Assembly (NCBI GenBank): GCA_026390735.1 | Contig: JAPLFJ010000029.1 | Coordinates: 62,001 to 126,000, forward strand | Origin: Ignavibacteriota bacterium | Lineage (GTDB): Bacteria; Bacteroidota; Ignavibacteria; Tepidaquicellales; Tepidaquicellaceae | Length of the DNA stretch: 64,000 nt | Direction of reading: 5' to 3' | Shown: positions 15,945 to 25,060 of the stretch, in pieces | How the letters are laid out: every line of letters begins with the position of its first letter | Position numbering within the stretch: position 1 is the stretch's first letter | The notes under the pieces: model-generated | The model's input: the letters and a program-made list of their open reading frames with translations, nothing else | Told to the model about the DNA's origin: nothing | The model's database searches: none | Program-made: the position numbers and the translations under genes

Positions 15945-16703
15945 TTGCTTAAAGTCAGAATAATACCGTGTTTACTTCTTAAAGATACAGGTTTAGTAAA
16001 GACGATAAGTTTTAGCAAGTTTAATTATGTCGGGGACCCTATAAATACATGCAGGATATTCAATGAACTTGAAGTGGATGAGTTAACTTTTCTTGATATT
16101 AGTGCTACGGTTGAAAATAAGGAGCCAAATTATAAAGTATTGCAGGAGATATCTGCTGAATGTTTTATGCCGGTTTCATATGGTGGTGGAATCAGGAATT
16201 TACAGCAGGTAGAAAAGATTTTAAGTATTGGGTTTGAAAAAGTAATAATTAATACTACGGCACTTGAAAACAGAAAGATAATAGCCGAGATTGCTGATAA
16301 CTTTGGAAGTCAGAGTTTAATTATATCTGTAGATTACAGGAAAAATATGTTTGGGAAATATCAGGTATTTGGAAATTCGGGAAATAAGAATTACAAAATG
16401 CATCCTGTTGAATGGGCTTCTGAAGTGATGAATCTAGGCGCAGGCGAAATATTGCTGACATCAATTGATAGAGAAGGCACGTGGAAAGGATTCGATGTTG
16501 AATTAACAAAGCTGGTAACCGACAAAGTGAAATTACCTGTAATAGCTAACGGAGGTGCAGGAAGTATTGACGATATCTCTGATGTGGTGAATATTGGAGG
16601 TGCATCTGCAGTAGCTTTGGGAAGTATGGTTGTTTATCAGGCAAAAGATATGGGAGTTTTAATCAATTTTCCGGACAGGGAATTAATATCAGGTAAATTA
16701 TGA
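15945..16703 (+). CDS. hisF: HisF-like subunit of the sugar amidination complex
   Basis: This 252-residue TIM barrel of the HisF family starts MLKVRIIPCLLLKD. In histidine-pathway HisF the segment reads CLDVKDG, with catalytic Asp11; here position 11 is leucine, while the second Asp (ISVDYRK, near 129) remains. FLDISATVENKE near 54 and VSYGGGIRN near 81 are conserved. Loss of Asp11 suggests that it no longer performs the cyclase reaction and only channels ammonia from HisH to the WbpG-type enzyme; similar HisF paralogues in O-antigen loci carry CLLL. The start is a TTG three bases after hisH; it overlaps the next gene by four bases. Confidence 0.9.
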   Translation: MLKVRIIPCLLLKDTGLVKTISFSKFNYVGDPINTCRIFNELEVDELTFLDISATVENKEPNYKVLQEISAECFMPVSYGGGIRNLQQVEKILSIGFEKVIINTTALENRKIIAEIADNFGSQSLIISVDYRKNMFGKYQVFGNSGNKNYKMHPVEWASEVMNLGAGEILLTSIDREGTWKGFDVELTKLVTDKVKLPVIANGGAGSIDDISDVVNIGGASAVALGSMVVYQAKDMGVLINFPDRELISGKL

Positions 16704-17992
16704 AGAGAAAAAAGATTATACATCTCTTAAGCGTTGAACCGCCTGATCATTTTTTCAACTATGAACCGGAATTTTTCAATAGTAACTTTTCTTCAATCGA
16801 ATATACAAAGATTGGTACTTTTCCATATTGGGTTGGATTTTTCAGAGCTGACCATCATGCTGTGGCAGCAAAAGAAATTATTAAGCTGCATCCTGAATAC
16901 GAAGTTGAATGCTGGAGACCGTATGGAAATCATATAACTAAAGTTTATGAGAAATCAGTAGATGGTATTACTCATAAAGTATTTCCTTCCAAAGTACTTC
17001 ATATTCCGCAGATAGGTCACTTTACATGGTCGCCTGAAGTCCTTAAGGAGTTAGAAAAAGAATCAAAGGAAAATGAAATACTTCTGAATATTAGCGTTGG
17101 GCATCTCTGGTTTCATATGTGGCTTCTTTATAAACTTAAGAAAAGAAATTTCCCAATCCTGTGCGTTCATAGAAGCGGAGGCTTTAAGAAGTATTATTAT
17201 CTAAGATTATCTCTTTTGAAGAAATTGATAAAGCCTTATTATTTATTAGAAAATAAAGTGGAAATTAATTCGCTGAAGAATACCGACTATTATTATTCAG
17301 GTTCAATGGTCGAAAAGGAATACATGAAAAGTGAACTGAAGATTAAAAATGTTGATTTCTTTATGGACGGTTGCGACTTTCAATATTTTAAACCGGGTGG
17401 GGATAAAAACCTTTTACGTGAAAAATTAGGATTACCAAAAGATAAGAAAATATTAATGGCAATTGGGAATTTCAGAAGTAGTGATTATGGATATGATAAA
17501 CTGGTAAATTGCTATAAAAAGGTTAAAGAACAGGATCCCGAAATACAGCTTGTAATGATAGGTGGTTACAAAAGTGAAGATGTATATCAAATGGGTATAG
17601 ATGCCGGCTGTATTATGGTTGAAAGAGTTTCTAAAGATGTTTTACTGGACTACTACAGGGCATCAGATTATTTCACTCAGTCACTTTTTAATCCTTTGGT
17701 GATTGAAAATGGGGGATTCGGCTCTGCAATGATTGAAGCTTTAGCTTGCGGTTTGCCAGTAATTAGTAATAATATAATACATTATCCTGGGACAAAAGAG
17801 GAAAGAGCTGGTATTGGTATAGATATGCAAACAGAAGATGATTTGGTGAAGAATATTATTTATGTGAAAAACAATTTAGATAAATATAGGAATTGCAGAG
17901 AGCTTGCGCAAAAGTACTTCGATATTAATGATACAAGAAAAGTACTGGCAGGAAAATATGAAGATTTATTCAAAAAATATTATGCGGATTAG
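16700..17992 (+). CDS. Family 4-type (GT-B) glycosyltransferase
   Basis: This 430-residue protein has a Glycos_transf_1-type C-terminal domain. ILMAIGNFRSSDYGYDKL near 251 starts the donor-binding half, and GFGSAMIEALACGLPVISNN near 336 carries the retaining-GT E-x7-E-like helix. The N-terminal acceptor domain contains FHMWLLYKLKKRNFPILCVHRSGG. There is no signal peptide or membrane span, so it should work at the cytoplasmic face. The ATG overlaps the hisF-like stop (ATGA) and its own stop is three bases from an asparagine-synthase gene. Sugar specificity cannot be read. Confidence 0.83.
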   Translation: MKRKKIIHLLSVEPPDHFFNYEPEFFNSNFSSIEYTKIGTFPYWVGFFRADHHAVAAKEIIKLHPEYEVECWRPYGNHITKVYEKSVDGITHKVFPSKVLHIPQIGHFTWSPEVLKELEKESKENEILLNISVGHLWFHMWLLYKLKKRNFPILCVHRSGGFKKYYYLRLSLLKKLIKPYYLLENKVEINSLKNTDYYYSGSMVEKEYMKSELKIKNVDFFMDGCDFQYFKPGGDKNLLREKLGLPKDKKILMAIGNFRSSDYGYDKLVNCYKKVKEQDPEIQLVMIGGYKSEDVYQMGIDAGCIMVERVSKDVLLDYYRASDYFTQSLFNPLVIENGGFGSAMIEALACGLPVISNNIIHYPGTKEERAGIGIDMQTEDDLVKNIIYVKNNLDKYRNCRELAQKYFDINDTRKVLAGKYEDLFKKYYAD

Positions 17993-17995
17993 TCT

Positions 17996-19975
17996 ATGTG
18001 TGGGATAGTAGGATTATTCAGCACTAATGGAAATATTTCTGTTAAAGATTTAATTTCTTCAGCCGAGATGGTGAAATATCGTGGCCCTGATGATGAAGGT
18101 TATATGTTCGTTAGAAATGACGATAGAATATTAAATATTAAAACCAGGAATGAAGCAGAGGCTGTAAAAGGTGATAATATTAAAGGTGGATTTGCATTCC
18201 GTAGGCTATCAATTTTAGACTTATCTGAATCAGGACATCAGCCGATGAGTGATGATACAGAAAATTTCTGGATTATTTATAACGGCGAGATTTATAACTA
18301 TCTTGAATTGAGATCAGAACTTCAGTCTTTAGGATATCATTTCAAATCTATGACCGATACTGAAGTAATAATTTATTCGTTTATAGAGTGGGGAAGTAAA
18401 TGTTTAGAGAAATTCAACGGGATGTGGTCTTTTGCTTTATATGATAAGTCCAAAAGACGGTTGTTCTGCAGCGTTGATAGGTTTGGAATTAAGCCACTTT
18501 ATTACAATTTAACACAAAGTACATTTGCATTTGCATCAGAAATTAAACAGGTAATAAATGTTTCCAATCTGAAACCAAGGGTGAATGATAAAGTTCTATT
18601 TGATTATCTGTCAGCAGGTTCTTATGGTAACGAAACAAAGGAGACTTTTTTTAAGGATATAATAAAGTTGCTCCCTGGAACATATTTAGAAGTTACTCTA
18701 TCAGAATCAGGAATCAAATGTTCGGAAAAAGAGTGGTGGAAACTTGAAGTTAAAGACGAATTTTACAAAGAAAATGATATTAATACAATCTCCGGGAATA
18801 TAAAAGAGTTATTTTATGATAGTGTAAGAATAAGGTTAAGAAGTGATGTTGAAATTGGGACATGTTTATCGGGTGGTCTTGATTCTTCCGGGATAGTTTG
18901 TGTAACGAATGATATAACTAACGGGCAAGAGGGAAATAAGTTATTTACAATTGTTTCAGGTGAAAGTGAAAATCTTGATTACAAGTATTCCAAGGTAATC
19001 GCTGATTATGTTAAGGGTAATCATATTATACGCAGGATTGACAAAGATGAGAGTTATTCTGACCTCAGGAAATTTATATGGCATAACGATGAGCCATTAA
19101 TTAAGGCCAGTATGTTTGGAGGGTATAAAGTTTATCAACTTGCAAAGGAAAATAATGTTAAAGTTGTTTTTGATGGCCAGGGGCTGGACGAATATGCAGG
19201 CGGTTATTACCAATTGCCTTACATTGAGTATATGAATTATCTTAAGAAGAATAAGTCGCGGAATCAATTTAAAAATCATATCGATTACTTAATTAAAGAG
19301 GAAAATTACACTGAACAGTCTTTAACAAAAGCCCTTAATATGTATAATCTTAAGAAGGCACTTCATAAATTTACGAGTAAGAGATTGAGACTGAATTTAT
19401 TGAAATCAGTTAAGGGTTGGTTCAACAGGGATTTTCTTGTTGAAAACATTCGGCAATCACAGTTGTATAATTCTCCTGATATAGAAGATGCAAGAATTTC
19501 AAAAGACGATGTAAAACTGAAAAATTTTAAATTATTTAAACACATAAATTTGCCAGGAATATTGAGGCAAGTTGATAGAAATTCAATGGCTTTTTCAGTT
19601 GAAGCCCGGGTTCCTTTCCTTGACCATAGATTAGTAGAATATATATTTTCCCTCAAATCAGAATACATACTGCATAATGGATACACAAAGTATGCATACA
19701 GAGAAGCAATGAAAGGAGTTATTCCTGAAGAGGTAAGGAACCGTCGTGATAAAGTTGGTTTTTATATAGATGAATATAGTCTGGTAAATTCTATGAAAGA
19801 CAATTTCAGAGAAATGCTTGCAGATGTTGGAGACGGAGATAAATATTACAATAGGAATTATATAATTAAAAAGCTTGATGAAAATTCTCTTAACGTACAA
19901 AATTATGATAATATATTATGGCGGATTATGAATGCATTAACCTGGAAAAGAGAATTTAATATTAATCATATTTAA
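17996..19975 (+). CDS. Glutamine-dependent asparagine synthase-type amidotransferase (second copy)
   Basis: This 659-residue protein has MCGIVGLF with nucleophile Cys2, RGPDDEGY near 34, YNGEIYNYLELR near 98, the PP-loop SGGLDSSG near 299 and FDGQGLDEYAGGYY near 393. The RLVEYIFSL and GYTKYAYREAMKG motifs lie in the C-terminal half. It is somewhat longer than AsnB because of an insertion near 50-60. It sits directly upstream of an LbH acyltransferase and a GDP-mannose 6-dehydrogenase, so amidation of a mannuronate or related uronate is a reasonable inference. A different carboxylate, for example an amino-acid substituent, remains possible. Confidence 0.9.
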   Translation: MCGIVGLFSTNGNISVKDLISSAEMVKYRGPDDEGYMFVRNDDRILNIKTRNEAEAVKGDNIKGGFAFRRLSILDLSESGHQPMSDDTENFWIIYNGEIYNYLELRSELQSLGYHFKSMTDTEVIIYSFIEWGSKCLEKFNGMWSFALYDKSKRRLFCSVDRFGIKPLYYNLTQSTFAFASEIKQVINVSNLKPRVNDKVLFDYLSAGSYGNETKETFFKDIIKLLPGTYLEVTLSESGIKCSEKEWWKLEVKDEFYKENDINTISGNIKELFYDSVRIRLRSDVEIGTCLSGGLDSSGIVCVTNDITNGQEGNKLFTIVSGESENLDYKYSKVIADYVKGNHIIRRIDKDESYSDLRKFIWHNDEPLIKASMFGGYKVYQLAKENNVKVVFDGQGLDEYAGGYYQLPYIEYMNYLKKNKSRNQFKNHIDYLIKEENYTEQSLTKALNMYNLKKALHKFTSKRLRLNLLKSVKGWFNRDFLVENIRQSQLYNSPDIEDARISKDDVKLKNFKLFKHINLPGILRQVDRNSMAFSVEARVPFLDHRLVEYIFSLKSEYILHNGYTKYAYREAMKGVIPEEVRNRRDKVGFYIDEYSLVNSMKDNFREMLADVGDGDKYYNRNYIIKKLDENSLNVQNYDNILWRIMNALTWKREFNINHI

Positions 19976-19979
19976 AACA

Positions 19980-20498
19980 TTGGATAGTACATACAAAAAG
20001 TTACTGGAAATATTTCACCACCTTCGTAAAGAGAAAAAGGAAAAATTTAACAGAGTTTTGCCTTTTGGTGATAACTTTGTCGACAGAACTGAAAAGGCAG
20101 AGTTTTTAGGGTTTGGAAAAGGAACAACCGTTTATGACAATGTTGTGGTTCTGGGTGACGTTAAAGTTGGTGAAAATACGTGGATAGGGCCAAATGTAGT
20201 ATTAGACGGTAGCGGAGGACTGGAAATTGGTTCAAGTTGTTCCATTTCGGCAGGTGTGCAAATATATTCACATGATAGTGTTAATTGGGCTTTGAGCGGC
20301 GGAAAAGATAAGTATGGTTATTCGAAAACATCGATAAATGATAATTGTTACATTGGTCCTAATGTTATAATTGAGAAAGGAATATCTATAGGAAAGGGCT
20401 GTATTATTGGTGCTAATAGTTTTGTCAATCAGGATATTCCTGATAATTCAAAAGCCTATGGATCTCCTGTAAAAATAAGCCGAATTGAGAAAATATAA
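19980..20498 (+). CDS. Left-handed beta-helix acyltransferase
   Basis: This 172-residue protein has a charged N-terminal helix (KEKKEKFNRVLPFGD) and then hexapeptide turns: VVVLGDVKVGENTWIGPNVVLDG, LEIGSSCSISAGVQIYSHDS with a likely catalytic His, and CYIGPNVIIEKGISIGKGCIIGANS. It ends with the YGSPVKIS cap. It resembles galactoside/maltose O-acetyltransferases. The start is a TTG four bases after the asparagine-synthase stop. It probably acetylates a sugar hydroxyl of the repeat unit. The gap to the next gene is twelve bases. Confidence 0.85.
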   Translation: MDSTYKKLLEIFHHLRKEKKEKFNRVLPFGDNFVDRTEKAEFLGFGKGTTVYDNVVVLGDVKVGENTWIGPNVVLDGSGGLEIGSSCSISAGVQIYSHDSVNWALSGGKDKYGYSKTSINDNCYIGPNVIIEKGISIGKGCIIGANSFVNQDIPDNSKAYGSPVKISRIEKI

Positions 20499-20510
20499 AA
20501 TAATAAAGAA

Positions 20511-21818
20511 ATGAAAATAAGCGTATTTGGTCTTGGGTATGTCGGTTGTGTAAGTATTGGTTGTCTTGCAAAAATGGGGCATAAGATAATTGGTGTTGAT
20601 GTCAGCGAGACAAAAGTGAAGTTAATAAATACAGGAAAACCTACAATTGTTGAGAAAAGTATTGGCCAGCTAATTAAATCAGGATATGAATCTAAAAGAA
20701 TAAGTGCGACAACTGATTATAAAAAAGCAGTGAAAGAAAGTGATGTATCTTTTATATGTGTCGGCACTCCAAATTCTGTATCAGGACATTTGAACATGAA
20801 TTTTATCAAAAGTGTTTCTGAGGAAATTGCGGAAGGACTTAAAGGTAAAGAGAAATTCCATACAATTGTAATCAGAAGTACTGTTCTACCCGGAACAAAC
20901 AAAGAAGTATCTCAGATTATAGAAAAAATCAGTTCAAAGAAAAATTTAGTAGATTATTGCGTAGTATCCAATCCTGAATTTCTGAGAGAAGGAAATGCAG
21001 TTGATGATTACTTTAACCCAAGTATCACAGTAGTAGCTTCTGAATCTACTAAAGGTATTAAAGAGATAAAGAAAGTTTACAAAAAGATAAAAGCACCTGT
21101 TGCACAGGTAAGTGTTGGATTAGCTGAAATGCTAAAGTTTGTTAATAATACATTTCATGCACTGAAAATCTCTTTCGCCAATGAAATAGGGAATGTGTGC
21201 AAAAAGCTTGGCATAGATTCTGTTGAATTAATGACACTCTTTGCTCTGGATGATAAATTAAATATATCAAAAGCTTACCTGAGACCGGGTTTCGCTTATG
21301 GAGGTTCATGCTTGCCTAAAGATCTGAGAGCACTCAATACAATCGCTCATGACCATTATCTGGAAATACCAATTATAGGGAATATTGAAAGATCAAATTA
21401 TCTACAGAAGAAATATTTGTTTGATGAGCTGAATAACTCAGGTAAGAAAAAAATAGGTGTACTCGGCATTAGTTTTAAAGAGGGAACGGACGATTTGAGA
21501 GAAAGCCCTATTCTGGATGTGGTTGAAAGACTTATCGGAAAAGGTTATAAGGTCAATGTTTATGATGAAAATGTTAATATGTCAAACATCATAGGGGCAA
21601 ACAAGAATTTTATTATGAATAAATTACCCCATATATCAAGTTTATTGTACCTTGATATAAAGAAATTTATTGCTGATTCGGAAGTAATAATAATAAATGC
21701 GAATAATCCTAAACTTGTAAAGTTACTAAAGGCATCTAAGTCTGATAAAATAATTTATGATTTAGTATATTCGAATGAACTCAAAAAATTTAAAAACTAC
21801 AGAGGAATAAACTGGTAA
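20511..21818 (+). CDS. algD: GDP-mannose 6-dehydrogenase (AlgD-like)
   Basis: This 435-residue UDP-glucose/GDP-mannose dehydrogenase family protein has the NAD site GLGYVG at residues 7-12, SFICVGTP near 80, VIRSTVLPGT near 120 and NPEFLREG near 154. AEMLKFVNNTFHALKISFANEIGN near 205 carries the substrate-site Lys, catalytic Cys267 lies in YGGSCLPKD, and GISFKEGTDDLRESP follows near 318. The pattern, including the NTFHALKISFANE segment and the aromatic INW end, is closer to AlgD than to UDP-glucose dehydrogenases. The product would be GDP-mannuronate for the polymer, a likely substrate of the neighbouring amidotransferases. It overlaps the next gene by one base. Confidence 0.9.
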   Translation: MKISVFGLGYVGCVSIGCLAKMGHKIIGVDVSETKVKLINTGKPTIVEKSIGQLIKSGYESKRISATTDYKKAVKESDVSFICVGTPNSVSGHLNMNFIKSVSEEIAEGLKGKEKFHTIVIRSTVLPGTNKEVSQIIEKISSKKNLVDYCVVSNPEFLREGNAVDDYFNPSITVVASESTKGIKEIKKVYKKIKAPVAQVSVGLAEMLKFVNNTFHALKISFANEIGNVCKKLGIDSVELMTLFALDDKLNISKAYLRPGFAYGGSCLPKDLRALNTIAHDHYLEIPIIGNIERSNYLQKKYLFDELNNSGKKKIGVLGISFKEGTDDLRESPILDVVERLIGKGYKVNVYDENVNMSNIIGANKNFIMNKLPHISSLLYLDIKKFIADSEVIIINANNPKLVKLLKASKSDKIIYDLVYSNELKKFKNYRGINW

Positions 21819-23023
21819 TGAAAGTATTAATTATTGCATTTGGAAATCCTGATAATGTTCTGTCTCTTTCAAAACATTTAGGAGAAAAAACAGACTTAAC
21901 GGTTATGTATGTTGTAAGCGGTGATAAATTCAAACAGGGTATATTTGACCTTGATATACGCAGTTTGCCGAATGGGTTAACTATTGATGAAAATGAAGTT
22001 AAAAAGTTTTTGCCAAAAGAAATTGTGAGTTACATAGGTGATACTTTTAAGTTCCGTTTCCTGAAAACACCGAGCAGAAAATTTATTCACAAAAAGGAAG
22101 GACTTTTGAATTATAAAATCATAAAAGAGTCTTCCAGGTTTATAAATGATGAGAAGTATGATATAATACATTTTAACGGGACTTCCGGATTCCTTTTGTA
22201 TTTATTAAAACACTTGAAAGCTGATAAAAGGGTATGGACTTTGCATGATTATAAATCACATTCCGGCGAGGAAAATTACTCAGGTGATTTACTTAATAAA
22301 ATATATACCAAATTTAATATCCATCATGTTCAGCATTATTATCATTTGAAAAAAGAGTTTATTAAGCACTTTGAAGTAAATGATAATACTGTCGATAATG
22401 TATATTCAGGTGTTTTTGATGTTTATAATTCATTTGTTCCCAGGAAAATTAAGCTGCCTGAGAAATATGTTCTGTTTTTTGGCAGGATGTCAAAATACAA
22501 GGGGCTTGATGTTTTAATGAATGCTTTTGACAAGGTAAAGTATGAATTGGACGACCATTATCTTGTTGTTGCAGGAGAAGGCAGTATTCCAAAAGAATTA
22601 GAGGGGAAGGAAAAAGTGATATATATCAATAAGTATTTGTCACCATCTGAATTAGTATATCTGGTAAAGAATTGTAAGTTTGTGATTGCTCCTTATACCG
22701 ATTCAACTCATAGCGGTGTTATAATGACAGCATATAATTTTAATAAACCTGTTATTGCGTCAATGGTCGGAGGAATGTCTGAAGTAGTCTTAAACAATAA
22801 AACCGGTCTTCTTTTCACAAACGGTGATGTTGATGAACTTGCAGACCAATTGTATTATTTGTGCCATGATTCAGCGAAGCTCAACGAATTATCAGAGAAT
22901 GTTAAAGAGTTTTGCACTTTAGGAAAAATCAATTGGGATTCAAATGTAAACAAACAGCTTGAAGTTTACCAGAAAGAAATCAATATTGAAGAAGACAAAA
23001 TAGAAAAATCTCCTGACCAGTAA
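21818..23023 (+). CDS. Family 4-type (GT-B) glycosyltransferase
   Basis: This 401-residue protein has an N-terminal acceptor domain (IIHFNGTSGFLLYLLKHLK, then VWTLHDYKSHSGEENY) and a C-terminal donor domain with YVLFFGRMSKYKGLDVLMNAF near 219. APYTDSTHSGVIMTAYNFNKPVIAS near 289 sits at the E-x7-E position, with Ser/Gly variation instead of the first Glu. It follows the AlgD-like gene with a one-base overlap and could transfer mannuronate, but this is inference from position only. Its tail contains a charged KEINIEEDKIEKSPDQ extension. Confidence 0.83.
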   Translation: MKVLIIAFGNPDNVLSLSKHLGEKTDLTVMYVVSGDKFKQGIFDLDIRSLPNGLTIDENEVKKFLPKEIVSYIGDTFKFRFLKTPSRKFIHKKEGLLNYKIIKESSRFINDEKYDIIHFNGTSGFLLYLLKHLKADKRVWTLHDYKSHSGEENYSGDLLNKIYTKFNIHHVQHYYHLKKEFIKHFEVNDNTVDNVYSGVFDVYNSFVPRKIKLPEKYVLFFGRMSKYKGLDVLMNAFDKVKYELDDHYLVVAGEGSIPKELEGKEKVIYINKYLSPSELVYLVKNCKFVIAPYTDSTHSGVIMTAYNFNKPVIASMVGGMSEVVLNNKTGLLFTNGDVDELADQLYYLCHDSAKLNELSENVKEFCTLGKINWDSNVNKQLEVYQKEINIEEDKIEKSPDQ

Positions 23024-23024
23024 A

Positions 23025-24080
23025 ATTAAAATACTTTATGCTACTGACGGATTGGGTAATGGTGGCAAGGAAAGACAATTGGTAGAAGCTATCAGGAATT
23101 TGGATCTGAATATGTTTAGAATAGGTTTGATTACTTTTAATTTAAATCAGTATTATTCCGAGCTGGCGAAGCGAATTTCTGAATATTTCTCAGTGTTAAC
23201 AAAAGATAAAAGTGTCTTAGAGCCATTTGTCACTGTATTTGAAGCATTTGAACAATTCAAGCCGGATATTGTGCACTCTTATGACTTATTATCTTCAATG
23301 TATACTTATTTCCCTTCAAAGATGTATAATACAAAGATAATTAATGCGTCGATTCAGGATTCAGGTCTGGATAAAGGATGGCAATATAAAGTGAAAAAGA
23401 GACTATTATCTGTTTCTAATATTAATATAAGTAATTCAATGAAGGGGTTTTCTTATTACAAAACTCACGGAGAAGTATTGTATAATTTTATTGATAGCCA
23501 AAGGTTTAGTGAAGAGAAGAATAATATTGGCTTTAATGTTGCTATGGTCGCTAATTTTACTGAATATAAAGATTATCTGTCTTATTTCAGAGTTGTTAAT
23601 GAGTTAATAAAGTTAAATCTGATAGATAAAGCTTATGCAGTTGGCTCAGGTAAGTATCTGAGTAAATATCAAATGGAAATCGACGCTGATGAAAATCTAA
23701 AGGATAAGGTTATTTTTACGGGTAATACTGAAAACGTAGAGAAATTTCTTAGTAATGTATCAATTGGTTTTCTCTTTTCAACTGAGGAATATGGGGAAGG
23801 GATATCAAACTCTGTATTGGAGTACATGGCTTCCGGAGTTATTCCTGTAGTTTCTGATATCGGTGCGTCATCAGAAATTATTGATAATGGGGTTGATGGA
23901 TTTTTAGTAAACAAATATGATACTATGGCTATAGTTGAAATAGTCTCAAAATTAAGAAAAGACGAACGAATTCGTCATCAGATAATTGAAAATGCTAAGA
24001 AGAAAATATCAGATAGGTTTGAGCTGAAAAGAAATATTAAGCAATTACAGGATATTTATTCCAGAATTTGTAAAAATTGA
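23025..24080 (+). CDS. Family 4-type glycosyltransferase, probable ATT start
   Basis: The conserved GT4 first strand KILYATDGLGNGGKERQL is encoded from 23025 (ATT AAA ATA CTT ...). A TTG at 23052 would delete this strand and part of the glycine-rich loop, so it is a poor start. The only in-frame candidates after the upstream TAG are CTG 23013, ATT 23025 and ATA 23031. ATT just after the previous stop gives the family's usual M-K-I-L-Y head. The donor half contains NVAMVANFTEYKDY near 180 and the EEYGEGISNSVLEYMASGVIPVVSD segment with both glutamates. About 351 residues. A missed base is an alternative explanation for the odd start. Confidence 0.8.
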   Translation: MKILYATDGLGNGGKERQLVEAIRNLDLNMFRIGLITFNLNQYYSELAKRISEYFSVLTKDKSVLEPFVTVFEAFEQFKPDIVHSYDLLSSMYTYFPSKMYNTKIINASIQDSGLDKGWQYKVKKRLLSVSNINISNSMKGFSYYKTHGEVLYNFIDSQRFSEEKNNIGFNVAMVANFTEYKDYLSYFRVVNELIKLNLIDKAYAVGSGKYLSKYQMEIDADENLKDKVIFTGNTENVEKFLSNVSIGFLFSTEEYGEGISNSVLEYMASGVIPVVSDIGASSEIIDNGVDGFLVNKYDTMAIVEIVSKLRKDERIRHQIIENAKKKISDRFELKRNIKQLQDIYSRICKN

Positions 24081-25060
24081 AACACTTTTTAAATAAGATA
24101 AAGTTCGGACTTGGTTTAGATCCGAAAATAGAAAAGAGAGAGGATTACAAGCGCTATATTCCTGATGGCTATAAATCAGTTTTGATTTTATATGCTGACT
24201 TTGAACTTGCTTGGGCATGGAGATTCTCGAAAGGAATTGAAAATAGATTTGACTACAGCGAAAAATTGGGCAGAAAGGAAAGAGAAAACTTACCGGATAT
24301 ATTGAGCGTTTGTGAGTCTTATGGTATTCCAATTACCTGGGCAACTGTCGGACATTTATTTCTCAGCAACTGCGAAAGAAAAGGTGCAAAAGCACATCCA
24401 AATATATTGAGACCCGATTACTTCGATAATAAATTCTGGAAGTATAATGAAGGTGATTGGTTTGATGCTGATCCATGTTCTGGTCTAAAAGACAACAACA
24501 ACTGGTATTGCCCTGATTTAATCAATATGATATTAAACCAGAAAGTTAAACATGAGATTGGTTGTCATACATTCTCTCATCTTGATTGTACAGATGCCAA
24601 TTGTCCTCCTGAAGTATTCAATTCGGACATTACTGCATGCAAAGATGCAGCAAAAGGCTTTAATGTTAATCTGACATCATTCGTTCATCCTGCCCACACT
24701 ATCGGTAATCTTGATGGACTTATTGATAACGGATTTACTTCCTACAGAACAGACTACGATAATATACTCGGATATCCAAATTTATATAAGAATAAATTAT
24801 GGGAAATGAAAAGTACATGGGAATTTGTAAGCTTTGATGACTGGAGTATCAACTATCACATTAAAAGATATAGTGAAATTATTAAAAGAGCTAAACAAAA
24901 TAATTCTGTTTGCGTGTTGTGGTTTCACCCCTCAATAGATTTACGCTTCATTCATGATATTATGCCTTCAGTATTTAATGAACTTAATAATATGAGAGAC
25001 GAAGTGTTTGTTGCAACCGCTTCTGAATATGTTAATTTTCTGAATAAGAATGCAATTTAG
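24077..25060 (+). CDS. Polysaccharide deacetylase-family (NodB-like) protein
   Basis: This 327-residue protein has the NodB fold pattern: a first strand ending LYADFE with candidate base/metal Asp41, and metal-binding His164 and His168 in GCHTFSHLDC. LTSFVHPAHTIG near 208 resembles motif 3 and VLWFHPS near 300 corresponds to the final His motif. An insertion around 100-150 is rich in Cys/Trp/Asp (NCERKGAKAH, FDADPCSG, NNWYCPD). It has no signal peptide, so it would act on a cytoplasmic nucleotide- or lipid-linked sugar. It overlaps the ATP-grasp gene by eleven bases and starts a four-gene set with ligase-like enzymes. TTG start. Confidence 0.82.
   Translation: MKHFLNKIKFGLGLDPKIEKREDYKRYIPDGYKSVLILYADFELAWAWRFSKGIENRFDYSEKLGRKERENLPDILSVCESYGIPITWATVGHLFLSNCERKGAKAHPNILRPDYFDNKFWKYNEGDWFDADPCSGLKDNNNWYCPDLINMILNQKVKHEIGCHTFSHLDCTDANCPPEVFNSDITACKDAAKGFNVNLTSFVHPAHTIGNLDGLIDNGFTSYRTDYDNILGYPNLYKNKLWEMKSTWEFVSFDDWSINYHIKRYSEIIKRAKQNNSVCVLWFHPSIDLRFIHDIMPSVFNELNNMRDEVFVATASEYVNFLNKNAI

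Noticed and set aside
15334-16703. Histidine biosynthesis genes hisH/hisF
   Set aside because: No other his genes are near, the HisF-like protein lacks Asp11, and both follow a WbpG-type amidotransferase.
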